A stretch of DNA of 64,000 nt from JBDFMH01 sp047238125. Lineage in GTDB: Bacteria; Pseudomonadota; Alphaproteobacteria; Sphingomonadales; Sphingomonadaceae. A program made the position numbers and the translations under genes. The notes under the pieces are model-generated. The model was not told the DNA's origin and did not search any database. It saw only the letters and a list, made by a program, of their open reading frames with translations. Shown piece by piece: positions 1-7,890 of the stretch. Within the stretch, counting starts at the first letter, position 1; each line of letters begins with the position of its first letter. The stretch is from contig NZ_JBDFMH010000001.1 in NCBI RefSeq assembly GCF_047238125.1, positions 2,356,001 through 2,420,000 of the forward strand. Reading direction: 5' to 3'.

Positions 1-39
1 TGGCGCAAGCGCTTCACCGATCGCCTCGCCGCCGACTGA
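1..39 (+). CDS. 3' end of an unidentified CDS (partial)
   Basis: The first 12 codons of the window read in frame to a TGA at 37-39 and end in RLAAD. This looks like the tail of a forward gene that starts outside the window. Too little is present to name a family. It lies upstream of pgeF in the same orientation and could be a former operon partner, now separated by the reverse-strand toxin/immunity pair. It could also be a chance open frame. Confidence 0.35.
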   Translation, partial: WRKRFTDRLAAD

Positions 40-93
40 GCCTGTGGATCAGACCGGTGGTGCAATCATCAAGCTTTTGCCGTCATCGGCATC

Positions 94-612
94 TTACAAT
101 ACGTTCTTCAGTGCCTGATGGAGCCGTTCTCGCACATCCTCATAGCTTGGATCATCCACCATCTCCCTTAGCTGTTCCGTATCCTTGCGATCCGCAACGA
201 TCGTCAGCGTGTTCGCGAACACCCAGCGCGTCTCGGCATCATGCTCACGACGAAGTTCCGTCAGCAGCTTCGGGCCTGCCAAACCCTCGGCTTCGGCAAC
301 CGCTAGCGCCCGCCCGATGGCTTGGCGAAGGACCGGATGGGACGTGACCGGAAGGTGCTTCAGCAGGATCGGGATCGCTTCAGGGTAGCTATCGCTCGTG
401 TTCACCATCTCGAAGACCGACGTCAGATGGCTCCCCACAGCAGCTAAGTCTCGCTCGAAGAGTTGCTCCTCCGGTGTCATCTCCGCCTGCAACGCATCCA
501 CGGATGCTTGATGTTTCTCCTGACGTTTACGGTCCCGCTCCACCCACTCGGGATCTCGCTGCAGCTCCTGCATCAAATCCCACGCTCCAACCTTGCGTCG
601 CTTAATGGTCAT
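94..612 (-). CDS. Probable immunity protein paired with the toxin fragment (helical, HEAT-like)
   Basis: 172-residue acidic, helix-rich soluble protein with no signal peptide or membrane segment. The second half has repeated helix-pair patterns (IPILLKHLPV, LRQAIGRALAVAEAEG, TRWVFANTLTIVADR) that resemble HEAT-type repeats, as in several immunity proteins. Its ATG at 612 shares one base with the stop of the preceding toxin-like gene (TAATG), so translation of the two is probably coupled. Toxin then immunity, in that order on one strand, is the usual arrangement of a polymorphic toxin tail. The sequence is AT-richer than the genes around it, consistent with transfer. I do not recognise a named immunity family; the role is inferred from position and fold character. 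Confidence 0.6.
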   Translation of the reverse strand: MTIKRRKVGAWDLMQELQRDPEWVERDRKRQEKHQASVDALQAEMTPEEQLFERDLAAVGSHLTSVFEMVNTSDSYPEAIPILLKHLPVTSHPVLRQAIGRALAVAEAEGLAGPKLLTELRREHDAETRWVFANTLTIVADRKDTEQLREMVDDPSYEDVRERLHQALKNVL

Positions 613-947
613 TAGAAAGTTCCCGGTATAAATTTGGGCTTGATAATGCCCGAGCGGATGGCCGCTTCAAGTGGGCCGCTCAGGATCGTTTGACCGCTGG
701 GATGAAGCGGCCCGCGCACGTATAGCTCGAACGTGAACTCCTTGTAGTTTGCGTAAGCGGCGTAGTCGCGGAGCTGACGAGTATAACCTTGATACGCGAC
801 ATTTTTCGACTCGATCAGCCGCGCACCCTTAAGGTCGATTGCATCCCGGAAGCGTAACTGGTTGCTGCCGAGAATACGGATACCGACCTTCGGCCCGTTA
901 CCAGGAGGCCAAACAAAGCATCCTCGTAGCGGCGACTTGGCGCCCAT
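612..947 (-). CDS. Polymorphic toxin C-terminal nuclease domain (Tox-REase-7-like), 5'-truncated
   Basis: About 111 residues from the ATG at 947. The C-terminal 75 residues match the pattern I know from the Tox-REase-7 'putative toxin' domain: an acidic residue, then LIESKNV (an E-x-K restriction-endonuclease-fold core), TRQLRDYAAYA, FELYVRG, LSGPLEAAIRSG and a final KFIPGTF. Such domains normally sit at the end of large secreted or Rhs/filamentous proteins; here no delivery domain is present. The frame stays open further upstream but that part lies antisense to pgeF, so I take 947 as the last plausible start. The stop overlaps the probable immunity gene by one base. It may be an orphan toxin cassette, a decayed end of a larger gene, or silent. 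Confidence 0.6.
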   Translation of the reverse strand: MGAKSPLRGCFVWPPGNGPKVGIRILGSNQLRFRDAIDLKGARLIESKNVAYQGYTRQLRDYAAYANYKEFTFELYVRGPLHPSGQTILSGPLEAAIRSGIIKPKFIPGTF

Positions 948-987
948 CAGCCTTCGCAGGCGCCGTAGGCTGGTGTAGGCGCGGACT

Positions 988-1767
988 ATGAATGCCGCTT
1001 TCCCAATCATCCCCATCCCCATCCCCGCACCGTCGCTGGCTGGCCTGCCGCATGGCTTTCTTGGCCGCGGGGGTGGGGTATCGACCGGCATCCATGCCGG
1101 ACTGAACGTCGGCCTGGGATCGGACGACGACCGCGATGCGATCCGTGAGAATCGCCGGCGCGCGGTGGATGCGGTGCTGCCGGGGGCGGCGCTGGTGACG
1201 CTGCACCAAGTCCATTCGGCCGAGGCGGTCGCGGTAACCGCGCCGTTCGCAGACGACGCGCGCCCGCACGCCGATGCGCTCGTCACCGATCGGCCGGGGC
1301 TGCTGCTGGGCATCCTGACCGCGGATTGCGTGCCCGTGCTGCTGGCCGATCACGCGGCCGGCGTGGTGGGCGCCGCGCATGCCGGCTGGAAAGGCGCGAT
1401 CGGCGGGGTGACCGATGCCACGCTGGCCGCGATGGAAAGGCTGGGCGCGTCGCGCGACGGCATCGTCGCTGCGATCGGCCCCTGCATCGCACGCGCCTCC
1501 TACGAAGTCGACGATGCGTTCCGTGCGCGGTTCGAGGCGGACGATCCCGCGAACGAGCGCTTCTTCGCCGAAGGGCGCGCCGGCCGCCACCAGTTCGATA
1601 TCGAAGCCTATGTCACCGCCCGGCTGGCGGCGGCCGGCGTGCGGCGGATCGCGGCGCTGGGGTTGGACACCTATGCCGATCCGGCGCGCTTCTTCAGCTA
1701 TCGTCGCGCGACCCATCGCGGCGAGTCCGGCTATGGCCGGCAGATCAGCCTGATCGGGCTGGCCTGA
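988..1767 (+). CDS. pgeF: Peptidoglycan editing factor PgeF (YfiH / laccase-domain family)
   Basis: 259 residues, normal for the DUF152/YfiH copper-binding fold. Family markers in order: GFLGRGGGVSTG near residue 25, LHQVHSAEA, LTADCVPVLL, GAAHAGWKGA, AAIGPCIARASYEV and a C-terminal FFSYRRATHRGESGYGRQ. The conserved His/Cys/His set (HQVH, TADC, HAGW) is complete, so the active site looks intact. In E. coli the family removes mis-incorporated L-serine from peptidoglycan precursors; some homologues were called polyphenol oxidases. The start overlaps the region where the reverse-strand toxin frame is still open. A PLP enzyme follows after 58 nt and may be separately transcribed. Confidence 0.92.
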   Translation: MNAAFPIIPIPIPAPSLAGLPHGFLGRGGGVSTGIHAGLNVGLGSDDDRDAIRENRRRAVDAVLPGAALVTLHQVHSAEAVAVTAPFADDARPHADALVTDRPGLLLGILTADCVPVLLADHAAGVVGAAHAGWKGAIGGVTDATLAAMERLGASRDGIVAAIGPCIARASYEVDDAFRARFEADDPANERFFAEGRAGRHQFDIEAYVTARLAAAGVRRIAALGLDTYADPARFFSYRRATHRGESGYGRQISLIGLA

Positions 1768-1825
1768 ACCGGGGCGTCGCGGCTAAGGAAGTAACGAACG
1801 AAACCATCTCTCGAAGGAAGCCGCG

Positions 1826-3154
1826 ATGGCGACGCCCCCCAAGGCCCCGCAGGAAACCGAAGCCGATCTGACCAGCGCCACCCCGCGCCGCCGCCCCAAG
1901 CCAGAGGTGATGGAGATCGGCGGCCGCAAGCTCAGCCCGTCCACGCTGATGATGGGCCATGGCTTCGATCCGGCGCTGTCCGAAGGGTCGCTGAAGCCGC
2001 CGATCTTTCTGACATCGACCTTCGTGTTCGAGAATGCGGCCGCGGGCAAGCGCCACTTCGAAGGCGTGACCGGCAAGCGCCCCGGTGGCGCGGAAGGGCT
2101 GGTCTATTCGCGCTTCAACGGGCCGAACCAGGAAATCCTGGAGGATCGGCTGGGCATCTGGGAGGATGCCGAGGATGCGCTGACTTTCTCGTCCGGCATG
2201 GCGGCGATCGCGACCGTGCTGCTGGCCAACGTCCGCCCCGGCGATACCATCGTCCATTCGGCGCCGCTCTATGCCGCAACCGAGACGCTGATCGGCAAGG
2301 TGCTGGGCCGGTTCGGCGTGCATTGGCTGGACTTCCCGGCCGGCGCCACGCGGGCGCAGATCGATGCGATCATGGCGCGCGCCAACGCCTCCGGCCGCGT
2401 GGCGATGATCTATCTGGAAAGCCCCGCCAACCCGACCAACGCGCTGGTCGACGTGCAGGCGGTGCGCGCCAGCCGCGACGCGATCTTCACCGGTGAAAAG
2501 CCGCCGATCGTGATCGACAACACCTTCCTCGGCCCGCTGTGGCAGCAACCGCTGAAGCATGGTGCCGATCTGGTGCTGTACAGCCTGACCAAATATGCCG
2601 GCGGCCATTCGGATCTGGTGGCGGGCGGCGCGGTCGGCTCGAAGGCGGTGCTCGATCCGATCCGCGCAATGCGCAACACGATCGGCACGATCACCGATCC
2701 CAACACCGCCTGGATGCTGCTGCGTTCGCTGGAAACGCTGGAGCTGCGGATGAGCCGCGCGGGCGAGAATGCGGAGAAGGTCTGCGCCTATCTGCGCGAT
2801 CACCCCAAGGTGGAGACCGTCGGCTATCTCGGCTTCCTCGAAGAAGGATCGCGCCAGGCCGACATCTACCAGCGGCATTGCACCGGCGCGGGATCGACCT
2901 TCTCGCTCTATCTGAAGGGCGGCGAGCGCGAGAGCTTCGCCTTCCTCGATGCGCTGAAGATCGCCAAGCTCGCCGTCAGCCTGGGCGGCACCGAGACGCT
3001 GGCGAGCCATCCCGCGGGGATGACGCACCTGTCCGTGCCCGATCAGCGCAAGCTGGATCTGGGCATCACCGACAATCTGGTGCGCATCTCGATCGGGGTC
3101 GAGAATGCGGACGACCTGATCGCCGATTTCGAGCAGGCGCTGAAGCTGGTCTGA
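1826..3154 (+). CDS. Cystathionine gamma-synthase-family PLP enzyme (trans-sulfuration type)
   Basis: 442-residue Cys/Met-metabolism PLP-dependent enzyme. An N-terminal extension of about 55 residues precedes the fold. Seen motifs: SLKPPIFLTSTFVFE, YSRFNGPNQEILEDRL, FSSGMAAIATVLL, YLESPANPTNALVDV, and the PLP-lysine region LYSLTKYAGGHSDLVAGG, then SLGGTETLASHPAGMTH. The family includes cystathionine gamma-synthase, O-acyl-homoserine sulfhydrylases and methionine gamma-lyase; I cannot tell which reaction from sequence alone. It is cytosolic. The ATG at 1826 follows an AGGAAG-type ribosome site. Nothing in the neighbourhood fixes the pathway. Confidence 0.85.
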   Translation: MATPPKAPQETEADLTSATPRRRPKPEVMEIGGRKLSPSTLMMGHGFDPALSEGSLKPPIFLTSTFVFENAAAGKRHFEGVTGKRPGGAEGLVYSRFNGPNQEILEDRLGIWEDAEDALTFSSGMAAIATVLLANVRPGDTIVHSAPLYAATETLIGKVLGRFGVHWLDFPAGATRAQIDAIMARANASGRVAMIYLESPANPTNALVDVQAVRASRDAIFTGEKPPIVIDNTFLGPLWQQPLKHGADLVLYSLTKYAGGHSDLVAGGAVGSKAVLDPIRAMRNTIGTITDPNTAWMLLRSLETLELRMSRAGENAEKVCAYLRDHPKVETVGYLGFLEEGSRQADIYQRHCTGAGSTFSLYLKGGERESFAFLDALKIAKLAVSLGGTETLASHPAGMTHLSVPDQRKLDLGITDNLVRISIGVENADDLIADFEQALKLV

Positions 3155-3166
3155 TCCGCGCCGCCG

Positions 3167-3541
3167 TCAGCCGCCGCCTCCGGGCGGCGGCGACATCGAT
3201 CCCGGCACGCCTGCAGGGCCGATGCCGCCGGGCGCCGGCACGCCCGGGGCGGAAAGCGGCGGCACGATCGCGCTCTGGCCGCTGCTGCGCGTACGATCCA
3301 GCTGATCGGCTGCCGTCTCGCGCGCCTGCCGCCGGGCCGCGCGCCGGGCTTCGCGCAGCTGCTCGCGAAACAGCTCGGTCTGCGGATCGAAAGTAGCAGC
3401 CGGCGCAGGCGGCGGCGGATCGACAATGCCGGTCGTCATCGTGTCACGCGCGCCGCCGGCGACGGGTGCCGATACCTGCGCGAACAACGCGGTCGGTGCC
3501 GCCGCCAGCAGCAGCGTGATGATCGGGCCGAAAGTACGCAT
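3167..3541 (-). CDS. Small secreted hypothetical protein
   Basis: 124 residues starting at the ATG at 3541. The first 22 residues form a clean Sec signal peptide (MRTFGPIITLLLAAAPTALFAQ), so the product is periplasmic or exported. The mature part is Pro/Ala/Gly-rich with a short Arg-rich helix (FREQLREARRAARRQA) and ends in SPPPGGGG. No domain is recognisable. It ends convergently 12 nt from the PLP-enzyme gene. Low-complexity proteins like this are common in sphingomonads; no function can be assigned. Confidence 0.55.
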   Translation of the reverse strand: MRTFGPIITLLLAAAPTALFAQVSAPVAGGARDTMTTGIVDPPPPAPAATFDPQTELFREQLREARRAARRQARETAADQLDRTRSSGQSAIVPPLSAPGVPAPGGIGPAGVPGSMSPPPGGGG

Positions 3542-3588
3542 GGGTCTGACTCCTGGCGTAAAAGCGTGCTCGCGCCGCGCCTTGCCTG

Positions 3589-4281
3589 TCAACCGCGGCC
3601 GCGGCTGCCCGTTCCCCAGTCCATCACCGGCCACCCCTTCGTGGCCGCCAGCGCTGCGAGCGCGGGCGACGGATGCACCGCATAGCCTTCGTCCGCCCAC
3701 TCCAGCACCGGCGCGTCGGACACATGATCCGAATAGAAGCGGATATGCGCATCGGACCGCGCGATGCCCTGCGCTTCCAGCCAGGCCTGCACCATCCGCA
3801 GCTTCGCCGGGCCGTAGCAATTCTCGCCGTCGATCTTCGGGCGCAGCCGGCCATCGAGCCCGGCCAGCGATGCGGTGGCGATGACATCGTCGAACCCAGC
3901 CGCGCGGCCGATCGCCTCGGCATAAAGCCGGTAGGATGCGGTCGCCAGCACCATCCGGTAGCCGGCGGCGCGCTCGTCGGCGATCCGCGCCAGCGCACCG
4001 GGGCGGATGTTGGTCGCCAGTGTCGTGCGCGCGAAATCGGTGACGACGCCGGCCAGCTCGGCCGGATCGAGATGCCGGCCAAGCAGCAGCCGCTGGTTGA
4101 TTTCCTTCAGCCGGCCGCGATCGATCGCCTTGGCGAGATAGGCCAGCCCCGGCCCCACCGATAGCGGCGCGAGCGCGAGTCGCCATGGCGCCAGAGCGCG
4201 CGCGGCATGCGCCAGGAAGCGGGCATAGGTCGGGTGGACGGTGATCGTCTTGTCCATGTCGTAGATGGCGATGCGCTGCAT
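3589..4281 (-). CDS. HAD-IB family phosphatase
   Basis: 230-residue haloacid-dehalogenase hydrolase. Motif I is IAIYDMDKTIT (nucleophile and acid/base Asp), motif II is VLATASY, motif III and the IV region are GPAKLRMVQAW and YSDHVSDAPVLEWAD. This is the SerB-like HAD-IB layout with a helical cap, so it probably removes phosphate from a small metabolite; the substrate is unknown. I start at the ATG at 4281 because it puts MQRIAIYDMDKT at the N-terminus as in relatives; the frame extends 15 codons upstream. It is divergent from the mla operon with a 90-nt spacer that must hold both promoters. Confidence 0.8.
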   Translation of the reverse strand: MQRIAIYDMDKTITVHPTYARFLAHAARALAPWRLALAPLSVGPGLAYLAKAIDRGRLKEINQRLLLGRHLDPAELAGVVTDFARTTLATNIRPGALARIADERAAGYRMVLATASYRLYAEAIGRAAGFDDVIATASLAGLDGRLRPKIDGENCYGPAKLRMVQAWLEAQGIARSDAHIRFYSDHVSDAPVLEWADEGYAVHPSPALAALAATKGWPVMDWGTGSRGRG

Positions 4282-4371
4282 GGGGCCGGAATAGGGAACT
4301 GTTACGCCGCCGCAAGCGTCTCTCAAGCCGATGCTTGCCCGCGCGCCAATCCCGGTTCAGAAGAACGCGCG

Positions 4372-5463
4372 ATGAGCGGGGCCGCGACAATCACCGAGGA
4401 TGGCGATGTGCTCCGCTTGGGCGGCACGCTGACGCTTGCCCGGATGCGCGATCTGCCGGCCCGGTTGGAAGGGCTGAAGCCCGCCACGGTCGATCTGTCG
4501 GGGGTCGAGCGGATCGATACGGTCGGCGCATGGCTCGTCCACCGGCTGGTGCGCGACAGCGGCGCGGAAGTGACCGGCGCGGATCAGGATGCGACCCGCC
4601 TGCTGGCGCAGGTAGCCGAAGGGGATCGGCCCGCCAAGATCCGGCCAGATCGCACGCCCCCCTTCCTGCGCGTGCTGGGCCAGGTCGGCGGTGCGGTGGC
4701 GCAGGCGGGGCATACGCTGGTCGGGCTGCTGGGCTTCTTCGGCGCGGTGCTCGTCAGCGCCTGGGCGATCATCCGCCATCCCCGCCGCTTCCGTGGCAAT
4801 GCGATCGCGCGCCAGTTCGAAGTGGTCGGCGTCGAGGCGCTGGGCATCGTCGGGCTCATGAGCTTCCTGATCGGCATCGTGATTGCGCAGCAGGGCGCGG
4901 TGCAGCTGCGCCAGTTCGGGGCGGAAGTGTTCGCGATCAACCTGATCGGGCGGATCACGCTGCGCGAACTGGGCGTGCTGATGACCGCGATCATGGTCGC
5001 CGGCCGCTCCGGATCCGCCTTCGCCGCGCAAATCGGATCGATGCGGCTGGCCGAGGAAGTGGATGCGATGCGCACGATCGGCGTCTCGCCGATGGAAGCG
5101 CTGGTGTTCCCGCGCGTGCTGGCCACCGTGGTGCTGATGCCGCTCCTGGGCTTCTACTCCTCGCTAGTGGCAATCGTAGGCGGCGGGCTGTTCTGCTGGA
5201 TCTCGCTCGATATTCCGCCGATCACCTTCGTGCAGCGGATCAAGGAAGTGGTGCCGCTGACCGACCTGTGGGTGGGCCTGCTGAAGGCACCGGTGTTCGG
5301 CCTGATCATTGCGATGGCGGGCTGTTTTCAGGGCATGCAGGTGAAGGGCAATGCCGAGGAAGTGGGCCTGCGCACCACTGCCGCAGTGGTGCAGGCGATC
5401 TTCCTTGTGATCGTGCTCGATGCGGTGTTCGCGGTCTTCTATTCGGCGATCGGCTGGATATGA
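4372..5463 (+). CDS. mlaE: MlaE-family lipid transport permease with N-terminal STAS domain
   Basis: 363 residues. The first ~85 form a STAS-like domain (VLRLGGTLTLARMRDLPARL, TVDLSGVERIDTVGAW), equivalent to a fused MlaB; the rest is the MlaE permease with five or six membrane helices and the signatures VGVEALGIVGLMSFLIG, LRELGVLMTAIMVAGRSGSAFAAQIG and MRLAEEVDAMRTIGVSPME. It is the inner-membrane channel of an ABC system that moves phospholipids between inner and outer membrane. It is first in a four-gene operon, overlapping the ATPase by 4 nt. A separate mlaC periplasmic carrier is not seen, as is common for alphaproteobacterial Mla-like loci. Confidence 0.88.
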   Translation: MSGAATITEDGDVLRLGGTLTLARMRDLPARLEGLKPATVDLSGVERIDTVGAWLVHRLVRDSGAEVTGADQDATRLLAQVAEGDRPAKIRPDRTPPFLRVLGQVGGAVAQAGHTLVGLLGFFGAVLVSAWAIIRHPRRFRGNAIARQFEVVGVEALGIVGLMSFLIGIVIAQQGAVQLRQFGAEVFAINLIGRITLRELGVLMTAIMVAGRSGSAFAAQIGSMRLAEEVDAMRTIGVSPMEALVFPRVLATVVLMPLLGFYSSLVAIVGGGLFCWISLDIPPITFVQRIKEVVPLTDLWVGLLKAPVFGLIIAMAGCFQGMQVKGNAEEVGLRTTAAVVQAIFLVIVLDAVFAVFYSAIGWI

Positions 5464-6308
5464 GCCAGACTTGCGACACCGATGGGACGGTGATCACCGT
5501 CCGCAACCTGACCAATCGGTTCGGTGATCAGATCGTGCACGAAGGCCTCGACCTCGAGGTGAAGCGCGGCGAGATTCTGGGCGTGGTCGGTGGTTCGGGC
5601 ACCGGCAAATCGGTGCTGATGCGATCGATCATCGGGCTGCAGGAGCCGGCCGAAGGCGAGATCGAGGTGTTCGGCGAGCCGATGATCGGCCGCGAGGACA
5701 CCGAGGCGCGCAATGTGCGCCGCCGCTGGGGCGTGCTGTTCCAGGCCGGTGCGCTGTTTTCCACGCTTACCGTCGCGGAAAATGTCCAGGTGCCGCTGCG
5801 CGAATATTATCGCCGGCTGGACGCCAAGCTGCTCGATGAGATCGCCAGCTACAAGATCGCGATGTCGGGCCTGCCGGTGGAGGCGGGGCCGAAATATCCG
5901 TCCGAACTGTCGGGCGGTATGCGCAAGCGCGCCGGTCTGGCCCGCGCGCTGGCGCTCGACCCCGAACTCCTGTTCCTCGACGAGCCGACCGCGGGCCTGG
6001 ATCCGATCGGCGCGGCCGCGTTCGACGAGCTGATCGCCAGCCTGAAGGAAACGCTGGGGCTGACGGTGTTCCTGATCACGCATGATCTGGATACGCTGTA
6101 CGCCATCTGCGATCGGGTGGCGGTGCTGGCCGATCGCAAGGTGATCGCGGTCGGAACGATCCCGGAACTGCTGGCGTTGGATCATCCGTGGATCCAGGAA
6201 TATTTCAACGGGCCGCGCGGCCGGGTTGCGGCCGACGCCGCCGACCGGGCGGACCACGACAGGGATCAGACGGGCGCGGAAGCGGCGCACGGGCGAGTGG
6301 GGGCGTGA
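5460..6308 (+). CDS. mlaF: MlaF-type ABC transporter ATPase
   Basis: 282 residues. Walker A GGSGTGKSVLMRSI, Q-loop LFQAGALFSTLTV, signature ELSGGMRKRAGLARALALDP, Walker B LLFLDEPTAGLDP and H-switch FLITHDLDTLY are all intact. LFQAGALFSTLTVAENV is typical of the Mla/Ttg2A subfamily. It powers the MlaE permease from the cytoplasmic face. The ATG at 5460 overlaps the mlaE stop (ATGA). The C-terminus carries a charged tail (residues ~255-282, Asp/Arg/Ala-rich) that is probably disordered. Confidence 0.92.
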   Translation: MSQTCDTDGTVITVRNLTNRFGDQIVHEGLDLEVKRGEILGVVGGSGTGKSVLMRSIIGLQEPAEGEIEVFGEPMIGREDTEARNVRRRWGVLFQAGALFSTLTVAENVQVPLREYYRRLDAKLLDEIASYKIAMSGLPVEAGPKYPSELSGGMRKRAGLARALALDPELLFLDEPTAGLDPIGAAAFDELIASLKETLGLTVFLITHDLDTLYAICDRVAVLADRKVIAVGTIPELLALDHPWIQEYFNGPRGRVAADAADRADHDRDQTGAEAAHGRVGA

Positions 6309-6315
6309 CGCGCTG

Positions 6316-7260
6316 ATGGAAAACCGGTCCAACCATATCCTGGTCGGCGGCGTCGTGCTGGCGCTGATCGTGATGACGCTCGGCTTCATCGTCTGGATCG
6401 CGGGCTTCTCCGGCACCGACGACCAGCGTTTCGACATCTTCTTCAAGACATCGGTCGATGGCTTGGCAAAGGGCTCCAGCGTCACCTTCTCGGGCGTGCC
6501 GGTCGGCAATATCGATTCGATCTCGCTGATGCCCGACCAGCCCGAATTCGTGCGCGTGCGCATCAACGTGAAGGATGGCGTGCCGATCCTGCAGGGTACC
6601 ACGGCCACCATCGCCGGCGTCGGTTTCACCGGCGTCAGCCAGATCAACCTCGACGGCGCGATCAAGGGCGCACCGCCGATCGCTGAGAACGGGCCTTATG
6701 GCGTGCCCGTGATCCCGACCAAGCCCGGTGCGCTCGGCGAGTTGCTGAGCTCGGCCCCGAAGCTGCTCGAACAACTGCAGACGCTGACCGAACGGTTGGG
6801 CCTGCTGCTGGACGACCGCAATCAGAATTCGATCGCGAACATCCTGAGCAATCTCGACCGGCTGAGTGGCAGCCTGGCGGACGGTGCGCCGGACATGCGC
6901 GCAACGCTGGCCGAATCGCGCGTTGCGATCCGCCAGGCCGGGCTCGCCGCGCAGGAGATCGCGAAGCTCGCCGGCACGACCAACGGCGTGATGGCAAATG
7001 ACGTGAAGCCGGCGATGGCGAACCTCAATCGCGCGGTCGCTTCCGCCCAGCGCAGTATGGAGACGCTCGATCAGACGCTGCAGGATGCGCGTCCGGGCGT
7101 GAAGAACTTCACCACCCAGACCCTGCCCGAGGCCAACCAGTTGGTGCGTGATCTGAGCGAGATGGCCGAAGCGCTGACCGGCGTCGCCAACCGCCTCGAT
7201 CGCGGCGGCGCTGGCGCGGTGCTCGGCGGCAACAAGCTTCCCGACTATAATCCGAAATGA
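6316..7260 (+). CDS. mlaD: MlaD/MCE-domain lipid-binding protein
   Basis: 314 residues. One N-terminal membrane helix (residues ~8-30, ILVGGVVLALIVMTLGFIV) anchors the protein in the inner membrane; an MCE domain follows (FFKTSVDGLAKGSSVTFSGV, VGFTGVSQINLDGA) and a long helical C-terminus rich in Leu/Gln/Ala, as in MCE proteins that form a periplasmic tunnel. It binds lipid for the MlaE/MlaF pump. I start at the ATG at 6316, 7 nt after the mlaF stop. It overlaps the next lipoprotein gene by 4 nt. Confidence 0.88.
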   Translation: MENRSNHILVGGVVLALIVMTLGFIVWIAGFSGTDDQRFDIFFKTSVDGLAKGSSVTFSGVPVGNIDSISLMPDQPEFVRVRINVKDGVPILQGTTATIAGVGFTGVSQINLDGAIKGAPPIAENGPYGVPVIPTKPGALGELLSSAPKLLEQLQTLTERLGLLLDDRNQNSIANILSNLDRLSGSLADGAPDMRATLAESRVAIRQAGLAAQEIAKLAGTTNGVMANDVKPAMANLNRAVASAQRSMETLDQTLQDARPGVKNFTTQTLPEANQLVRDLSEMAEALTGVANRLDRGGAGAVLGGNKLPDYNPK

Positions 7261-7850
7261 GAGCCATGACCCCGATCCGCGCGCTTCTGCTTGCCGCTCC
7301 GCTGTCGCTGGCGGCCTGCTCGTTCGGCCCCAAGGTGCCGCCGACGCTGATGGTAATGACCCCGGCCGCGATGCAACCGGTAGGCGCGGCACGCAGCGTG
7401 ACCCAAGGCCAGGCGGTCGCGATCAGCTGGCCGACCACGCCGGCCGCCCTCGCCAGCCTGCGCGTGCCCGTGCAGCAGGGCCCAACCGCGATCGCCTATC
7501 TGAAGGATGCACAGTGGAGCGAGCCGCCCGCGCGGCTGTTCCGCAATCTGCTGGCCGAAACCGTCAGCGCGAAGACCGGGCGGGTGGTGCTCGATCAGCG
7601 CCAGCCGGTCGTTGCATCGGGCCAGCGCCTGACCGGCCGATTGCTGGCGTTCGGTGTCGACGAGCCGACGTCATCAGCCGTGGTGATCTACGATGCCGCA
7701 CTGGTCCGCGACGGCACCGAAGGCGCGCAGCTCCGCCGCTTCGAAGCCCGCGTACCACTGACCACGATCGACGTCGCAACGGTCGCCCCCGCACTGAACC
7801 AGGCCGCAAACCAGGTGGCAGGTGAAGTAGCCGGCTGGATCGGCGGTTAA
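7257..7850 (+). CDS. ABC-type transport auxiliary lipoprotein
   Basis: 197 residues with a lipoprotein signal peptide (positive N-region, LLAAPLSLAAC lipobox, Cys near residue 22). The mature part fits the ABC_trans_aux family: VPVQQGPTAIAYLKDAQWSEPPARLFRNLL, followed by beta-rich repeats and a helical end. In MCE systems such lipoproteins are thought to act at the outer membrane, receiving or loading lipid. It ends the mla operon and overlaps mlaD by 4 nt (ATGA). Confidence 0.82.
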   Translation: MRAMTPIRALLLAAPLSLAACSFGPKVPPTLMVMTPAAMQPVGAARSVTQGQAVAISWPTTPAALASLRVPVQQGPTAIAYLKDAQWSEPPARLFRNLLAETVSAKTGRVVLDQRQPVVASGQRLTGRLLAFGVDEPTSSAVVIYDAALVRDGTEGAQLRRFEARVPLTTIDVATVAPALNQAANQVAGEVAGWIGG

Positions 7851-7890
7851 AGGCTTTCCGCGCTGCCGCCGGCGAAGAAGCTTGCTGGCG

